A DNA stretch of 46,067 bases from NCBI RefSeq assembly GCF_000731095.1, contig NZ_JMTZ01000059.1, positions 1 through 46,067 of the forward strand, read 5' to 3'. The stretch comes from Lysobacter antibioticus (GTDB lineage Bacteria > Pseudomonadota > Gammaproteobacteria > Xanthomonadales > Xanthomonadaceae). A program made the translations under genes and the position numbers. Shown piece by piece: positions 1 to 7,850 of the stretch (position 1 is the first letter of the stretch; each line of letters begins with the position of its first letter). The notes beneath the pieces are model-generated. The model was not told where the DNA came from and ran no database searches. It worked only from the letters and a program-made list of their open reading frames with translations.

Positions 1-151
1 CGGGAGCCGCGACTGCGCAGCCGCGTGTGCCGACGCGGTCGCGGCTTGCGCCGCTCCTACCCTGAAGCCGCGGGGCTTTTGTAGGAGCGGCGTGAGCCGC
101 GACTGCGTGGGCTCATGTCGCTGCGCATGTCGCGACTTACGTCGCTCCTAC
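1..151. repeat. Cluster of GTAGGAGCG-type intergenic repeats
   Basis: Three copies of a roughly 23-bp element lie here: one direct (81-103, GTAGGAGCGGCGTGAGCCGC plus GAC) and two inverted (38-60 and 129-151, both ending GCTCCTAC). Positions 1-13 look like the tail of another copy. Each unit has a short internal inverted repeat (GCGGC/GCCGC or GCGAC/GTCGC), and opposed copies can pair into longer hairpins. A related copy sits at the far end of the window (about 45944-45967). This looks like a REP-type dispersed element. It lies just beyond the 3' end of the gamma-glutamyltransferase gene and may help end or stabilise that mRNA. Confidence 0.75.
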
Positions 152-174
152 ATTCCGAGCCCGAAGCGGTTCGC

Positions 175-1905
175 TCAGTAGCCCGCGGCCTGGCCGTCCT
201 TGCGCGATTCGCTGGCGCCGACGTAGCCGCCGTGGGGGTTGACCATGATCGCCTGGTAGCCGCCGTAAGGGCCGTGGGCGAAGCGCACGCTGTGGCCGCG
301 ACGCATCAGCTCGCGCACGGTTTCGTAGGCGAAGCCGGTCTCCAGGTCGAGTTCGCCGCCGTCGCTCATGACCGTGGCTTGGCCGGCCGGTTCGGTGGAA
401 CCGTCGTGCTGCAGGCGCGGGGCGTCGCCGGCTTCCTGCAGGTTCATGCCGAAGTCGATCAGGTTGATGACGATCTGGGCATGGCCCTGCGGCTGCATCG
501 CCCCGCCCATCACCCCGAACGACAGCCAGGGCTTGCCGTCCTTGGTCACGAACGCGGGAATGATGGTGTGGAACGGGCGCTTGCCCGGCGCGAACGAATT
601 GGGATGGCCTTCCTTGAGCACGAACTGCTCGCCGCGGTCCTGGAAGATGAAGCCCAGGCCCGGCGGCGCCATGCCGCTGCCCATGCCGCGGTAGTTGGAC
701 TGGATCAGCGAGACCATCATGCCGTCGGCATCGGCGACGGTCATGTAGATGGTGTCGCCTTCGTCGAGTTCCTTCGGCGTGGCCGGCTGCACTTCGCGCA
801 AGGCCTTGTCCATCGAGATCAGCTTGCGCCGCTGCGCGGCGTAGTCCTTGGAGATCAATTTCGCGACCGGCGATTTCGAGAACCCCGGGTCGGCGTACCA
901 GCGCGCGCGGTCGGCGAAGGCGAGTTTCTTGGCCTCGGTGAACAGGTGCAGGTGCTCGACGCTGCCGAAGCCGTAGGACTTCAGGTCGTAGGCTTCGAGC
1001 AGGTTGAGGATCTGCAGCGCGGCGATGCCCTGGCCGTTCGGCGGCAGTTCCCAGACGTCGTAGCCGCGGTAGTTGGTGCTGACCGGCTCGACCCATTCGC
1101 CGCGATGGGCGGCGAGGTCGTCGTAACTCAGGAAACCGTCGTTGGCCTTGAAGTAGGCATCGATGGTGTGGGCGATCTCGCCCTTGTAGAACGCATCGCG
1201 CCCGCCCTTCGCGATCTGCTCCAGGGTGTTGGCGAGGTTCGGGTTCTTCCACATCTCGCCGGTGCGCGGGGCGCGGCCGTCGATGGTGAACTGCTCCTTG
1301 AAGCCCGGCCACTTCGACAGACGCGGCACCGAGGCGTTCCAGTAGTAGGCGATGACCTCGTGCACCGGGTGGCCGTCGCGCGCATACCGGATCGCCGGCG
1401 CCAGGTTCTCGGCCATCGGCTTGCGGCCGAAGCGTTCGTGCAGGGCGAACCAGCCGTCGACCGTGCCGGGCACGGTGACCGGCAGCGGTCCGTGCGGCGG
1501 AATGTCCTTGAGCCCGCGCTTTTGGAACTCGGCCAGGGTCAGCGACTTGGGCGAACGGCCCGAGCCGTTGTAGCCGTAGAGCTTTTGGGTCTTCGGGTCC
1601 CACACGATCGCGAACAGATCGCCGCCGATGCCGTTGCCGGTCGGCTCCATCAGGCCGAGCGCGGCGTTGGCGGCGATGGCGGCATCCACCGCGCTGCCGC
1701 CGGCCTTCATCACGTCGAGCGCGATTTGGGTGGTCAGCGGGTGCGAGGTTGCGGCGATCGCGTGTGGGGCGTAGACCTCGCTGCGGGTGGCGAAGGCCTT
1801 GCCGCTGATGCGGTCGGCGGCGGGGGCGGACAGCGGCAGGCCGAGCGCGCAGGCCAGGGCGAGCAGCGCCAGGCCGCGGCGGGGCGCGGTGATCGGTCGG
1901 GACAT
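175..1905 (-). CDS. ggt: Gamma-glutamyltransferase family protein, periplasmic
   Basis: A 576-aa Ntn-hydrolase of the gamma-glutamyltranspeptidase family, which cleaves gamma-glutamyl amides such as glutathione and self-processes into two subunits. The start at 1905 is chosen because it gives a clean signal peptide (MSRPITAPRRGLALLALACA, cleavage near APAA-DR at about 30) and follows GGAGAGG by 6 nt. An in-frame ATG farther upstream would add 58 residues of non-conserved sequence. The N-terminal family motif GGSAVDAAIAANAALGL is at about 69-85. The likely autoprocessing threonine is T385 in GDTIYMTV, followed by the YRGMGSG and PPGLGF motifs. The classical enzyme has TTH at the cleavage site and this one has DTIY, so it may be one of the acylase-like GGT relatives. 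It is a single gene, divergent from the lipase gene. The family call is firm; the substrate is unknown. Confidence 0.93.
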   Translation of the reverse strand: MSRPITAPRRGLALLALACALGLPLSAPAADRISGKAFATRSEVYAPHAIAATSHPLTTQIALDVMKAGGSAVDAAIAANAALGLMEPTGNGIGGDLFAIVWDPKTQKLYGYNGSGRSPKSLTLAEFQKRGLKDIPPHGPLPVTVPGTVDGWFALHERFGRKPMAENLAPAIRYARDGHPVHEVIAYYWNASVPRLSKWPGFKEQFTIDGRAPRTGEMWKNPNLANTLEQIAKGGRDAFYKGEIAHTIDAYFKANDGFLSYDDLAAHRGEWVEPVSTNYRGYDVWELPPNGQGIAALQILNLLEAYDLKSYGFGSVEHLHLFTEAKKLAFADRARWYADPGFSKSPVAKLISKDYAAQRRKLISMDKALREVQPATPKELDEGDTIYMTVADADGMMVSLIQSNYRGMGSGMAPPGLGFIFQDRGEQFVLKEGHPNSFAPGKRPFHTIIPAFVTKDGKPWLSFGVMGGAMQPQGHAQIVINLIDFGMNLQEAGDAPRLQHDGSTEPAGQATVMSDGGELDLETGFAYETVRELMRRGHSVRFAHGPYGGYQAIMVNPHGGYVGASESRKDGQAAGY

Positions 1906-2006
1906 GCGGTGCCTCTCCAGGTGAACCCCGACCATAACGCAGCCCGGCGACCGCGCGCCTGGGCCGAAGGTTGACCTCCCACCCGCTCCCGTTCCTGCTT
2001 TGCTCC

Positions 2007-2051
2007 CCCGATTCCCGATTCCCGATTCCCGAACCCTAGGGTCAACCCTAG
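2007..2051. repeat. CCCGATT triple repeat and ACCCTAGGGT palindrome
   Basis: Between the divergent ggt and lipase genes there are three tandem CCCGATT heptamers (2007-2027, followed by a partial fourth). Next come the 10-bp palindrome ACCCTAGGGT (2033-2042) and a direct repeat of AACCCTAG (2032-2039 and 2044-2051). The heptamers look like an intergenic minisatellite. The palindrome could be an operator for either gene, but nothing here identifies a regulator. Confidence 0.5.
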
Positions 2052-2125
2052 CTCGGGCGCGTACCAGCTGTTTCTGCACAATCCGCGTCCATACGCTGCG
2101 TTCAAGTACCCAGGGGGTGGCCGCG

Positions 2126-3631
2126 ATGAGCTTTCCAGAGTTCGACAGTGCGTTCCGTTTCGCCCAGTTGCCGAATCTGATCGATCACCTGCTGCACCCG
2201 CAGCCGTCCTCGCAACCCCTGCCGCAGGACACCGCACCACCGCTGACCCTGGCGAGCGCACCGGTCGAGCTGCCGTATTCGCCGCACGCGCCGGTCGACA
2301 CCGCCGCGCAGGAACCCTTCAGCGAGCAGCTCTACGGCCAGCAGCCGCAGAAGGCCATCGACACCTCGCTGGCCGAGCTGTCGAGCGACGTCTACAAGAC
2401 CGACGGCGCCGGTACCGCCGGCTGGACGCGTCTCACCCCCGAGCAACTGCTCGACCTCAAGGGCCCCGACGGCAAGCCGGCCGGCATCGACCCGGCCTCG
2501 CTGGAGACCGAGGGCACCGGCTTCCGCGCCGCGGTCTACACCAACAACAACGGCCAGTACGTGGTTGCCTTCGCCGGCACCAACGGCTTCAGCCCGTTCG
2601 GCGACGGCGACATCGCCAACGACGTCGGCCAGGGCCTGGGCTTCGACACCAGCCAGTACAAGCAGGCGGTCGCCCTGGCGAAGGAGGCCGAGGCCGCATT
2701 CGGCGACAACGTCGTGTTCACCGGCCACTCGCTGGGCGGCGGCCTGGCCTCGACCGCGGCGCTGGCCACCGGCAACACCGCGGTGACCTTCAACGCCGCC
2801 GGTCTCAGCAACGACACCTTGCGCGACCTGGGCTTCAGCCCGCACGACGCGCGCTCGCAGGCCGAGGACGGCCAGATCCGTCGCTACAACGTCGACGGCG
2901 ACCCGCTGACCGGCGTGCAGCAGAGCGTCGAGGTGCTCAACGGCACGCCCGATGCGGTCGGTTACGAGCTCAACCTCAAGCATCCGGAAGGCTGGCCGAA
3001 CGTGCTCAGCGCGCACGGCGCCGCGACCGTGATCGAGGCGATGAAGACCCAGACCCCGACCCCGACCGAAAGCATCGAAGGCGACGATCTCGGACTCCTC
3101 GACCGCACGGCCGAGACGGTTTCGGAAACCGCGATCGATCTGCTCGGCGACGGCGCCCAGGAGCTGATCGACCTCGGCGTCGACGCCTTCAACGTCGGCT
3201 ACGATTTCGGCGGCGACCTCGACGGCGTGATCAACAACGAATACGCCGATGGCCGCTACATCGACGGCACCCTCAAGCTCACCGGCGACCTCGCCGAGGG
3301 CACCTTGAATCTGGCCGGCGACGTCGGCCGCGGCGGCTTCAACCTGGTCGGCGACGTCGCCGAAGGCAGCGGCGAACTTGCCGGCGGCCTGATCCGCGAC
3401 CTCGGCGAATACGTCGGCCTCAAGGATGCCGGCGACACCCTCGGCGGCTGGATCGAGGACGGCGGCCAGATCCTCGGCGATGTCGCCGAAGGCGCCGGCG
3501 AGCTGACCGAGATCGTGTTCGATGGCCTGGGCACCGCGACCGAGGCCACCCTCGACTTCGCCGGCGATGTCGCCGAAGGCACGGCCAAGGTCCTCGACGA
3601 CGTCGGCAGCTTCCTCAATCCCTTCGACTGA
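2126..3631 (+). CDS. Lipase-fold (class 3-like) protein with C-terminal 11-residue repeats
   Basis: A 501-aa alpha/beta hydrolase. The nucleophile elbow is GHSLGGGLAST, preceded by VVAFAGTN, the usual strand-plus-loop of fungal-type class 3 lipases and bacterial phospholipase A1 proteins. The start at 2126 follows a weak GGGGGTGG Shine-Dalgarno; in-frame sequence farther upstream lies in intergenic repeats. No signal peptide is visible, so any export would need a non-Sec route. From about residue 387 to 497 the protein becomes a low-complexity tract built on an 11-residue pattern, G-D-V/L-A/G-E/R-G-x-x-x-L-A/V, with GDVAEG occurring three times and GDLAEG once. Such 11-mers form amphipathic helices that can lie on membranes, so the tail may deliver the hydrolase to lipid. 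Lipase activity is inferred, and a role as a secreted effector is speculative. Confidence 0.8.
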   Translation: MSFPEFDSAFRFAQLPNLIDHLLHPQPSSQPLPQDTAPPLTLASAPVELPYSPHAPVDTAAQEPFSEQLYGQQPQKAIDTSLAELSSDVYKTDGAGTAGWTRLTPEQLLDLKGPDGKPAGIDPASLETEGTGFRAAVYTNNNGQYVVAFAGTNGFSPFGDGDIANDVGQGLGFDTSQYKQAVALAKEAEAAFGDNVVFTGHSLGGGLASTAALATGNTAVTFNAAGLSNDTLRDLGFSPHDARSQAEDGQIRRYNVDGDPLTGVQQSVEVLNGTPDAVGYELNLKHPEGWPNVLSAHGAATVIEAMKTQTPTPTESIEGDDLGLLDRTAETVSETAIDLLGDGAQELIDLGVDAFNVGYDFGGDLDGVINNEYADGRYIDGTLKLTGDLAEGTLNLAGDVGRGGFNLVGDVAEGSGELAGGLIRDLGEYVGLKDAGDTLGGWIEDGGQILGDVAEGAGELTEIVFDGLGTATEATLDFAGDVAEGTAKVLDDVGSFLNPFD

Positions 3632-3791
3632 GGCGCGGACGCGAGCGTGGTGACGGCCTGGGCGCGCCACGGCGGCGCGCCGCGTGGTCGCGTCTGCCCG
3701 TGAACGGCATCGCCTTCTCTTATCCGCCGGCGCGGCTGCGTTACGATCCGGCCATCCGACCACGGTCGTCTTCCAGAGCAGGCGCCTCGTC

Positions 3792-4565
3792 ATGAACTTT
3801 CCGCATCTGAACCCGCGTGGCGCGGCCTCGCGCGTGATGGCCGCCGCCATCGTGCTTATGCTGTCGGTCTGCACGGCGTGTGCAGGCCCGGGAAACCGAT
3901 CGATGCAAGCCAGCGAAGTCTTCCCCGACGTGCGCAGCGCCGAACTGGCCGAGGCCGCGGCGGACGGTAATGCCGCGCGCGTGCGCGAGCTCGCCGCCGC
4001 CGGCGCCAACCCGAACGCGCGCGGCGCCAAGGGCACCACCCCGTTGCAGTGGGCGCTGTATCACCACAGCAGCGCCGGCCTGGAGGCCTTGCTGGGCGTC
4101 GGCGCCGACCCGGCGGTCGGCAGCGACGACGGCATGACCGTGATGCATCTGGCGGCGATGGCCAACGACCCGCGTTACCTGCGGGTGCTGCTGGATCGCG
4201 GCGCCAACCCGGACACCCCGAACACCGTCACCCAGGCCACCCCGCTCGCGGCGGCGCTGATGGGCGAGCGCGCCGACAACTTCAAGGCCCTGCTCGCCGC
4301 CGGCGCCAAGCCCGACCTGGCCGACCGCATGGGCAACACCCCGTTGCACCAGGCCGCCAAGGTCAACGAATTCGGCCATGCCCTGACCTTGTTGCAGGCC
4401 GGCGCGAGCCCGAACGCCCGCAACGTGCAGGGCGCGAGCTTCCAGCGTTTCATGTTCATGACCCCGGAGAAGGTCCTCAACGGCCAGACCCGCCGCGACC
4501 GCGAAGCGGTGATCGAATGGCTGCGCGAGCACCAAATCCCGATCGAGGATGCGCAGGCGAAGTAG
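3792..4565 (+). CDS. Ankyrin-repeat lipoprotein
   Basis: A 257-aa exported protein with about five ankyrin repeats. The start at 3792 gives a hydrophobic leader (about residues 12-31) ending in Cys-rich VCTACAG, so it is probably a lipoprotein, although the lipobox is not ideal. Repeat signatures run through residues 45-235: AAGANPNARGAKGTTPLQWA, GVGADPAVGSDDGMTVMHLA, DRGANPDTPNTVTQATPLAA, AAGAKPDLADRMGNTPLHQA and QAGASPNARN. The family mediates protein-protein contact and has no catalytic residues. A longer in-frame start at 3684 would put the hydrophobic leader internally and is rejected. It stands alone between the lipase gene and a repeat region, and the partner protein is unknown. Confidence 0.88.
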   Translation: MNFPHLNPRGAASRVMAAAIVLMLSVCTACAGPGNRSMQASEVFPDVRSAELAEAAADGNAARVRELAAAGANPNARGAKGTTPLQWALYHHSSAGLEALLGVGADPAVGSDDGMTVMHLAAMANDPRYLRVLLDRGANPDTPNTVTQATPLAAALMGERADNFKALLAAGAKPDLADRMGNTPLHQAAKVNEFGHALTLLQAGASPNARNVQGASFQRFMFMTPEKVLNGQTRRDREAVIEWLREHQIPIEDAQAK

Positions 4566-4573
4566 GGCGTTGG

Positions 4574-4990
4574 GGTAACAGCAACAGTAACGGCAACGGC
4601 AACAGCAACAGCAACAGCAAATCCCCCGCGCTGTAGACACGAGCGACCCCGGCGCTGCGCCGGGCGCCGCCCCCTTTGTCAAAGGGGGCGAATCAACACG
4701 CTTGTTCGGAAGGTCTTGAGGCCAGCGTCGCTGTCGTTGCAACAGCAACGGCAACGGCAAATCCCCCGCGCTGTAGGCACGAGAGACTTCGGCGTTGCGC
4801 CGGGCGCGGCCCCTTTGTCAAAGGGGCGAGTCAACACGCTTGGTCGAAAGGTGTAGAGGCGATCGTCGCTGCGGCTGCGCCTATCGCTGCCGCCGCCCGC
4901 GCCGCACCCGCCGCAACTGCCGCTCCCCCCCTTTGGAAAAGGGGGGCAGGAGGGGTGCTCTTGGCGTTCTCATCCGGCCCAGCGCCACGC
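4574..4990. repeat. 140-bp tandem intergenic repeat with palindromic cores
   Basis: This gene-free stretch holds two copies of a unit with a 140-bp period. Each has a CAACAG/CAACGG microsatellite (4574-4620 and about 4738-4760), then AATCCCCCGCGCTGTAG (from 4620 and 4760), then a CCCCTTTGTCAAAGGGG palindrome (about 4670-4690 and 4810-4826), then a CAACACGCTTG segment. A related hairpin, CCCCCC-TTTGGAAAA-GGGGGG, lies at 4925-4946 just beyond the stop of the minus-strand histidine kinase gene. This looks like a mobile or amplifying intergenic element of Lysobacter-type genomes, and the hairpins may serve as transcription ends for both flanking genes. Confidence 0.75.
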
Positions 4991-4995
4991 TCGAT

Positions 4996-7842
4996 TCAGC
5001 GCGGCAGTCGCCGCAAACGCTCGAGCGCGGTTTCCAACTCGCTGAGCACCGCCAGCAACGATGCCCAGTCTTCGTCGTGCGCGGCCTGTTCGACGGCCTG
5101 CGCGGCCTCGCCGAGTTCGTGGGCTCCGATGAGGGCCGCGGCGCCCTTGATGCGATGGGCCTGACGGCGCACGCCGGCGAGGTCGCCTTGCGTGCGCGCA
5201 TTCTGCAACTCGGCCAGGTCTTGGCGAGTGACGACGAGGAAGTCGTCGAGCACCTCGGCGGTATCGCTGCCGCTGTCGCTCAGCAGGTGCTGCAGCACCT
5301 CGCCGTCGAGTACGCGTGCGCGTTCGTCGCTCGCCAGCGCCGGCGAGGTGCCCGGCGGCGGCACGGTGTGCGGCAACCAGCGCTGCAGGGTGGCGGCCAG
5401 GCGCGCGACCGCGACCGGCTTGACCAGGTAGTCGTCCATGCCTGCGGCCTGGCAGGCCTCGGCTTCGCCTTTCAAGGCCGACGCGGTCAGGGCGACGATC
5501 GGGGTGCGCGGCAGGCCGTCGCGCGTTTCCTGTTCGCGCACCGCGCGAGCCAAGCCGTAGCCGTCCAAGCCGGGCATGTGCACGTCCGACAGCAGCAGGG
5601 CATAGCGCCCGCTGCGCCAGCGCTGCAGACCTTCCTGGCCGCTGCTGGCGGCTTCGCTGGCATACCCGGCGAGGGCGAGCTGGCGCGCGATCACCAACCG
5701 GTTGGTCGGGTGGTCGTCGATCAGCAGGATCAGGCTGCGTTCGCGCTCGGCGGTGGCGAGGTCGGGCAGCGGACGCGCGACCAGTGCCGTCGCCTCGGCA
5801 TCGCCGACGGTCGAGGCACGCAGTTCCGAAACCGGCGCCCGCGCCAGGGCGACGCGCAAGCGCATGCTCGTGCCAACGCCGGGCGCGCTTTCCATCGTCA
5901 CATCGCCGCCCATCAGTACCGCCAGGCGCCGGCAGATCGCCAGGCCGAGGCCGGTGCCGCCGTAGCGGCGGGTGGTGTCGCCGTCGGCCTGACTGAAAGG
6001 TTCGAACAAACGCTGTTGTTGCTCGGCGCTGACGCCGATGCCGGTGTCGCTGACGCGCAGACACAAGGCATCGCGGGCTTCGTCGTCGCCGTCGGCGGGG
6101 GCCGGACCGAGGTATTCGAGCGCGACCTCGATGCTGCCGCGCTCGGTGAACTTGACCGCGTTGGAGAGGAAATTGCCGAGGATCTGGCGCAGGCGCAGGG
6201 CGTCGGCGTAGTGCGCCGGGGCGATGCCGGCGTCGATCCGGCAGCTCAGGGTCACGCCGCGGCTGGCGGCGGCGCCGACGAAGCCGGCCATCGTGCTGCG
6301 CACCAGCGCCGGCAGGTCGACCGCCTCGGTGACGATCTCCAGGCGTCCGGCTTCGATCTTGGAGAAGTCGAGGATGCCGCCGATGATCTGCAGCAGCGAT
6401 TGCGACGACTGCTCGATCACGTCGAGGGCGCGGCGCTGCTCGGCGTCCAGGCGCGAATGCGCGAGCACCTCGATCATGCCGGTGACGCCGATCATCGGGG
6501 TGCGGATCTCGTGGCTCATCGCCGCCAGGAACGAGGACTTGGCGCGGTTGGCGTCCTGGGCGCGCGCTTCGCTGGCGCGCAGTTCGCGTTCGAGCCGCTT
6601 GAGCGCGCTCAGGTCGGCGGCGATCAGCAGCAGGCCCGGTGCGTCTTCGTCTTCGTGGGTGGCCGACACTGCGACCAGCGCCGGCACCCAGGTGCCGTTG
6701 CGGTGGCGCAGGCGGGTTTCGCGCGGCGCGGCGTTGGCCAGGGCGAGCTCGCGCAAGGCGGTCCAGTCGGCGCGTACGCTTTGGCCGGTCTGCGCGCTCA
6801 ACTCGCTCGCCAAGGCCTGTAAGGCGCGCGGTTCGAACACGGTGTGCAGGCGTTCGTGGCCGATCACCTCCCGCGCGCTGACCCCGAGGAGGCGTTCGGC
6901 GAAGGGATTGACTAGGGTCAGGCAGCCCTCGCCGTCGACGGCGAGGATGGCGATCTGCGCCGAATCCAACAGCGAACGCTGGAAGCGCTCGCGCTGCTCG
7001 AGTTCGGCGCGGGTGCGTTCGTTGCGGATCAACTGCCCGGTCAGTTCGGTCTCGAAGCCGAGCACGTCGCGGCGCATGTCGATGAAGGCCTGCATGACCG
7101 CGCCGAGTTCGCCGGCTGGCAGCTCGCCGGGCTCGGCGGTGTAGTCGTGCTCGCGCATGCGCCGCGCCAGCCAGGTCAGGCGGTCGATACCGCGCGAGGC
7201 GTTGCGCAGGATGCGCCGGCCGATCAGCGCCGCGGTGGCCAGGGCGAACAGCGACAGGGCGATGCGGATCAGGCTGACCCGCTCGCTGCGGACGATGTCG
7301 GCGCGCACCACGCTGTCGGCCTGGACCAGCTTGAGGTCGGACAGCAATTGCAGGCGTTGGGTCAGCGGGTCGATCGCCGGGTACAGGCGTTTGTCGGCGA
7401 ATTGGCCCAGTGCGCGGATGTCGCGATGGCGCAATATCGCGCGCAGCTCGGCCGCGGCGGCGTCGGCGGTGCGGCGGGCCTGTGCGGCGGCGAGCAACTG
7501 CGCGCGCTCCTCGGCCGAATGCGGCAAGGCCTGCAGGCGCGGCCAGGCCTGGTCGACGCGACGCTGCGCGCTGTCGACGCGTTGCAGGCCTTCGTCCCAG
7601 TCGACCAGATAGTTGCGTACGCGGAAAGTGGTGTCGACCACGTCCAGGCCGTAGCCGTCGGACACGGTCTTGATCAGGCGCAGGCCGAGCAGGGCGTCGT
7701 CCTGCAAGGTCTGCAGGGTGCGGCGCGCGCGGTACTGCTCGATCTCGTCGATCACCAGCACGCTGGCGCCGGTGAGCAGGAACAGGCCGAACAGCCCCCA
7801 CAACTGGTGGCGGATGCTGAAGCGGTCGAGCCAGGCGAACAC
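4996..7842 (-). CDS. Hybrid sensor histidine kinase (HAMP-PAS-HisKA-HATPase-REC-HPt)
   Basis: A 948-aa unorthodox membrane kinase. Order: TM1 (about 12-32), a helical periplasmic sensor, TM2 (about 190-208), a HAMP-like linker, PAS (about 287-410), HisKA with phospho-acceptor H444 in SHEIRTPM, and HATPase with NFLSNAVKF, DTGIG and GGTGLGL boxes. A receiver follows (D753 in SDVHMPG, K808), then an HPt domain with H896 in AHRIKGAAALIG. All phosphorelay residues are present. A GTG start at 7842 is chosen: it sits 8 nt after the stop of the EAL gene, follows a GAGG, and begins just before TM1. Longer in-frame starts would run through the EAL gene. It is co-transcribed with the REC-EAL gene, so it probably phosphorylates it. 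The signal sensed is unknown. Confidence 0.93.
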   Translation of the reverse strand: MFAWLDRFSIRHQLWGLFGLFLLTGASVLVIDEIEQYRARRTLQTLQDDALLGLRLIKTVSDGYGLDVVDTTFRVRNYLVDWDEGLQRVDSAQRRVDQAWPRLQALPHSAEERAQLLAAAQARRTADAAAAELRAILRHRDIRALGQFADKRLYPAIDPLTQRLQLLSDLKLVQADSVVRADIVRSERVSLIRIALSLFALATAALIGRRILRNASRGIDRLTWLARRMREHDYTAEPGELPAGELGAVMQAFIDMRRDVLGFETELTGQLIRNERTRAELEQRERFQRSLLDSAQIAILAVDGEGCLTLVNPFAERLLGVSAREVIGHERLHTVFEPRALQALASELSAQTGQSVRADWTALRELALANAAPRETRLRHRNGTWVPALVAVSATHEDEDAPGLLLIAADLSALKRLERELRASEARAQDANRAKSSFLAAMSHEIRTPMIGVTGMIEVLAHSRLDAEQRRALDVIEQSSQSLLQIIGGILDFSKIEAGRLEIVTEAVDLPALVRSTMAGFVGAAASRGVTLSCRIDAGIAPAHYADALRLRQILGNFLSNAVKFTERGSIEVALEYLGPAPADGDDEARDALCLRVSDTGIGVSAEQQQRLFEPFSQADGDTTRRYGGTGLGLAICRRLAVLMGGDVTMESAPGVGTSMRLRVALARAPVSELRASTVGDAEATALVARPLPDLATAERERSLILLIDDHPTNRLVIARQLALAGYASEAASSGQEGLQRWRSGRYALLLSDVHMPGLDGYGLARAVREQETRDGLPRTPIVALTASALKGEAEACQAAGMDDYLVKPVAVARLAATLQRWLPHTVPPPGTSPALASDERARVLDGEVLQHLLSDSGSDTAEVLDDFLVVTRQDLAELQNARTQGDLAGVRRQAHRIKGAAALIGAHELGEAAQAVEQAAHDEDWASLLAVLSELETALERLRRLPR

Positions 7843-7850
7843 CGCGCGCC

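Noticed and set aside
115-1974. 619-codon frame antisense to the gamma-glutamyltransferase
   Set aside because: Arg/Ala/Val-rich translation without domains; it mirrors a well-conserved gene on the other strand.
2032-2051. Telomere-like AACCCTAGGG sequence
   Set aside because: Just two short units in an intergenic gap; better explained as a palindrome plus chance repeat.
4566-4990. CRISPR-like array, because of repeated blocks
   Set aside because: Only two copies with a 140-bp period, containing a microsatellite and palindromes, with no short uniform repeats and spacers and no cas genes.
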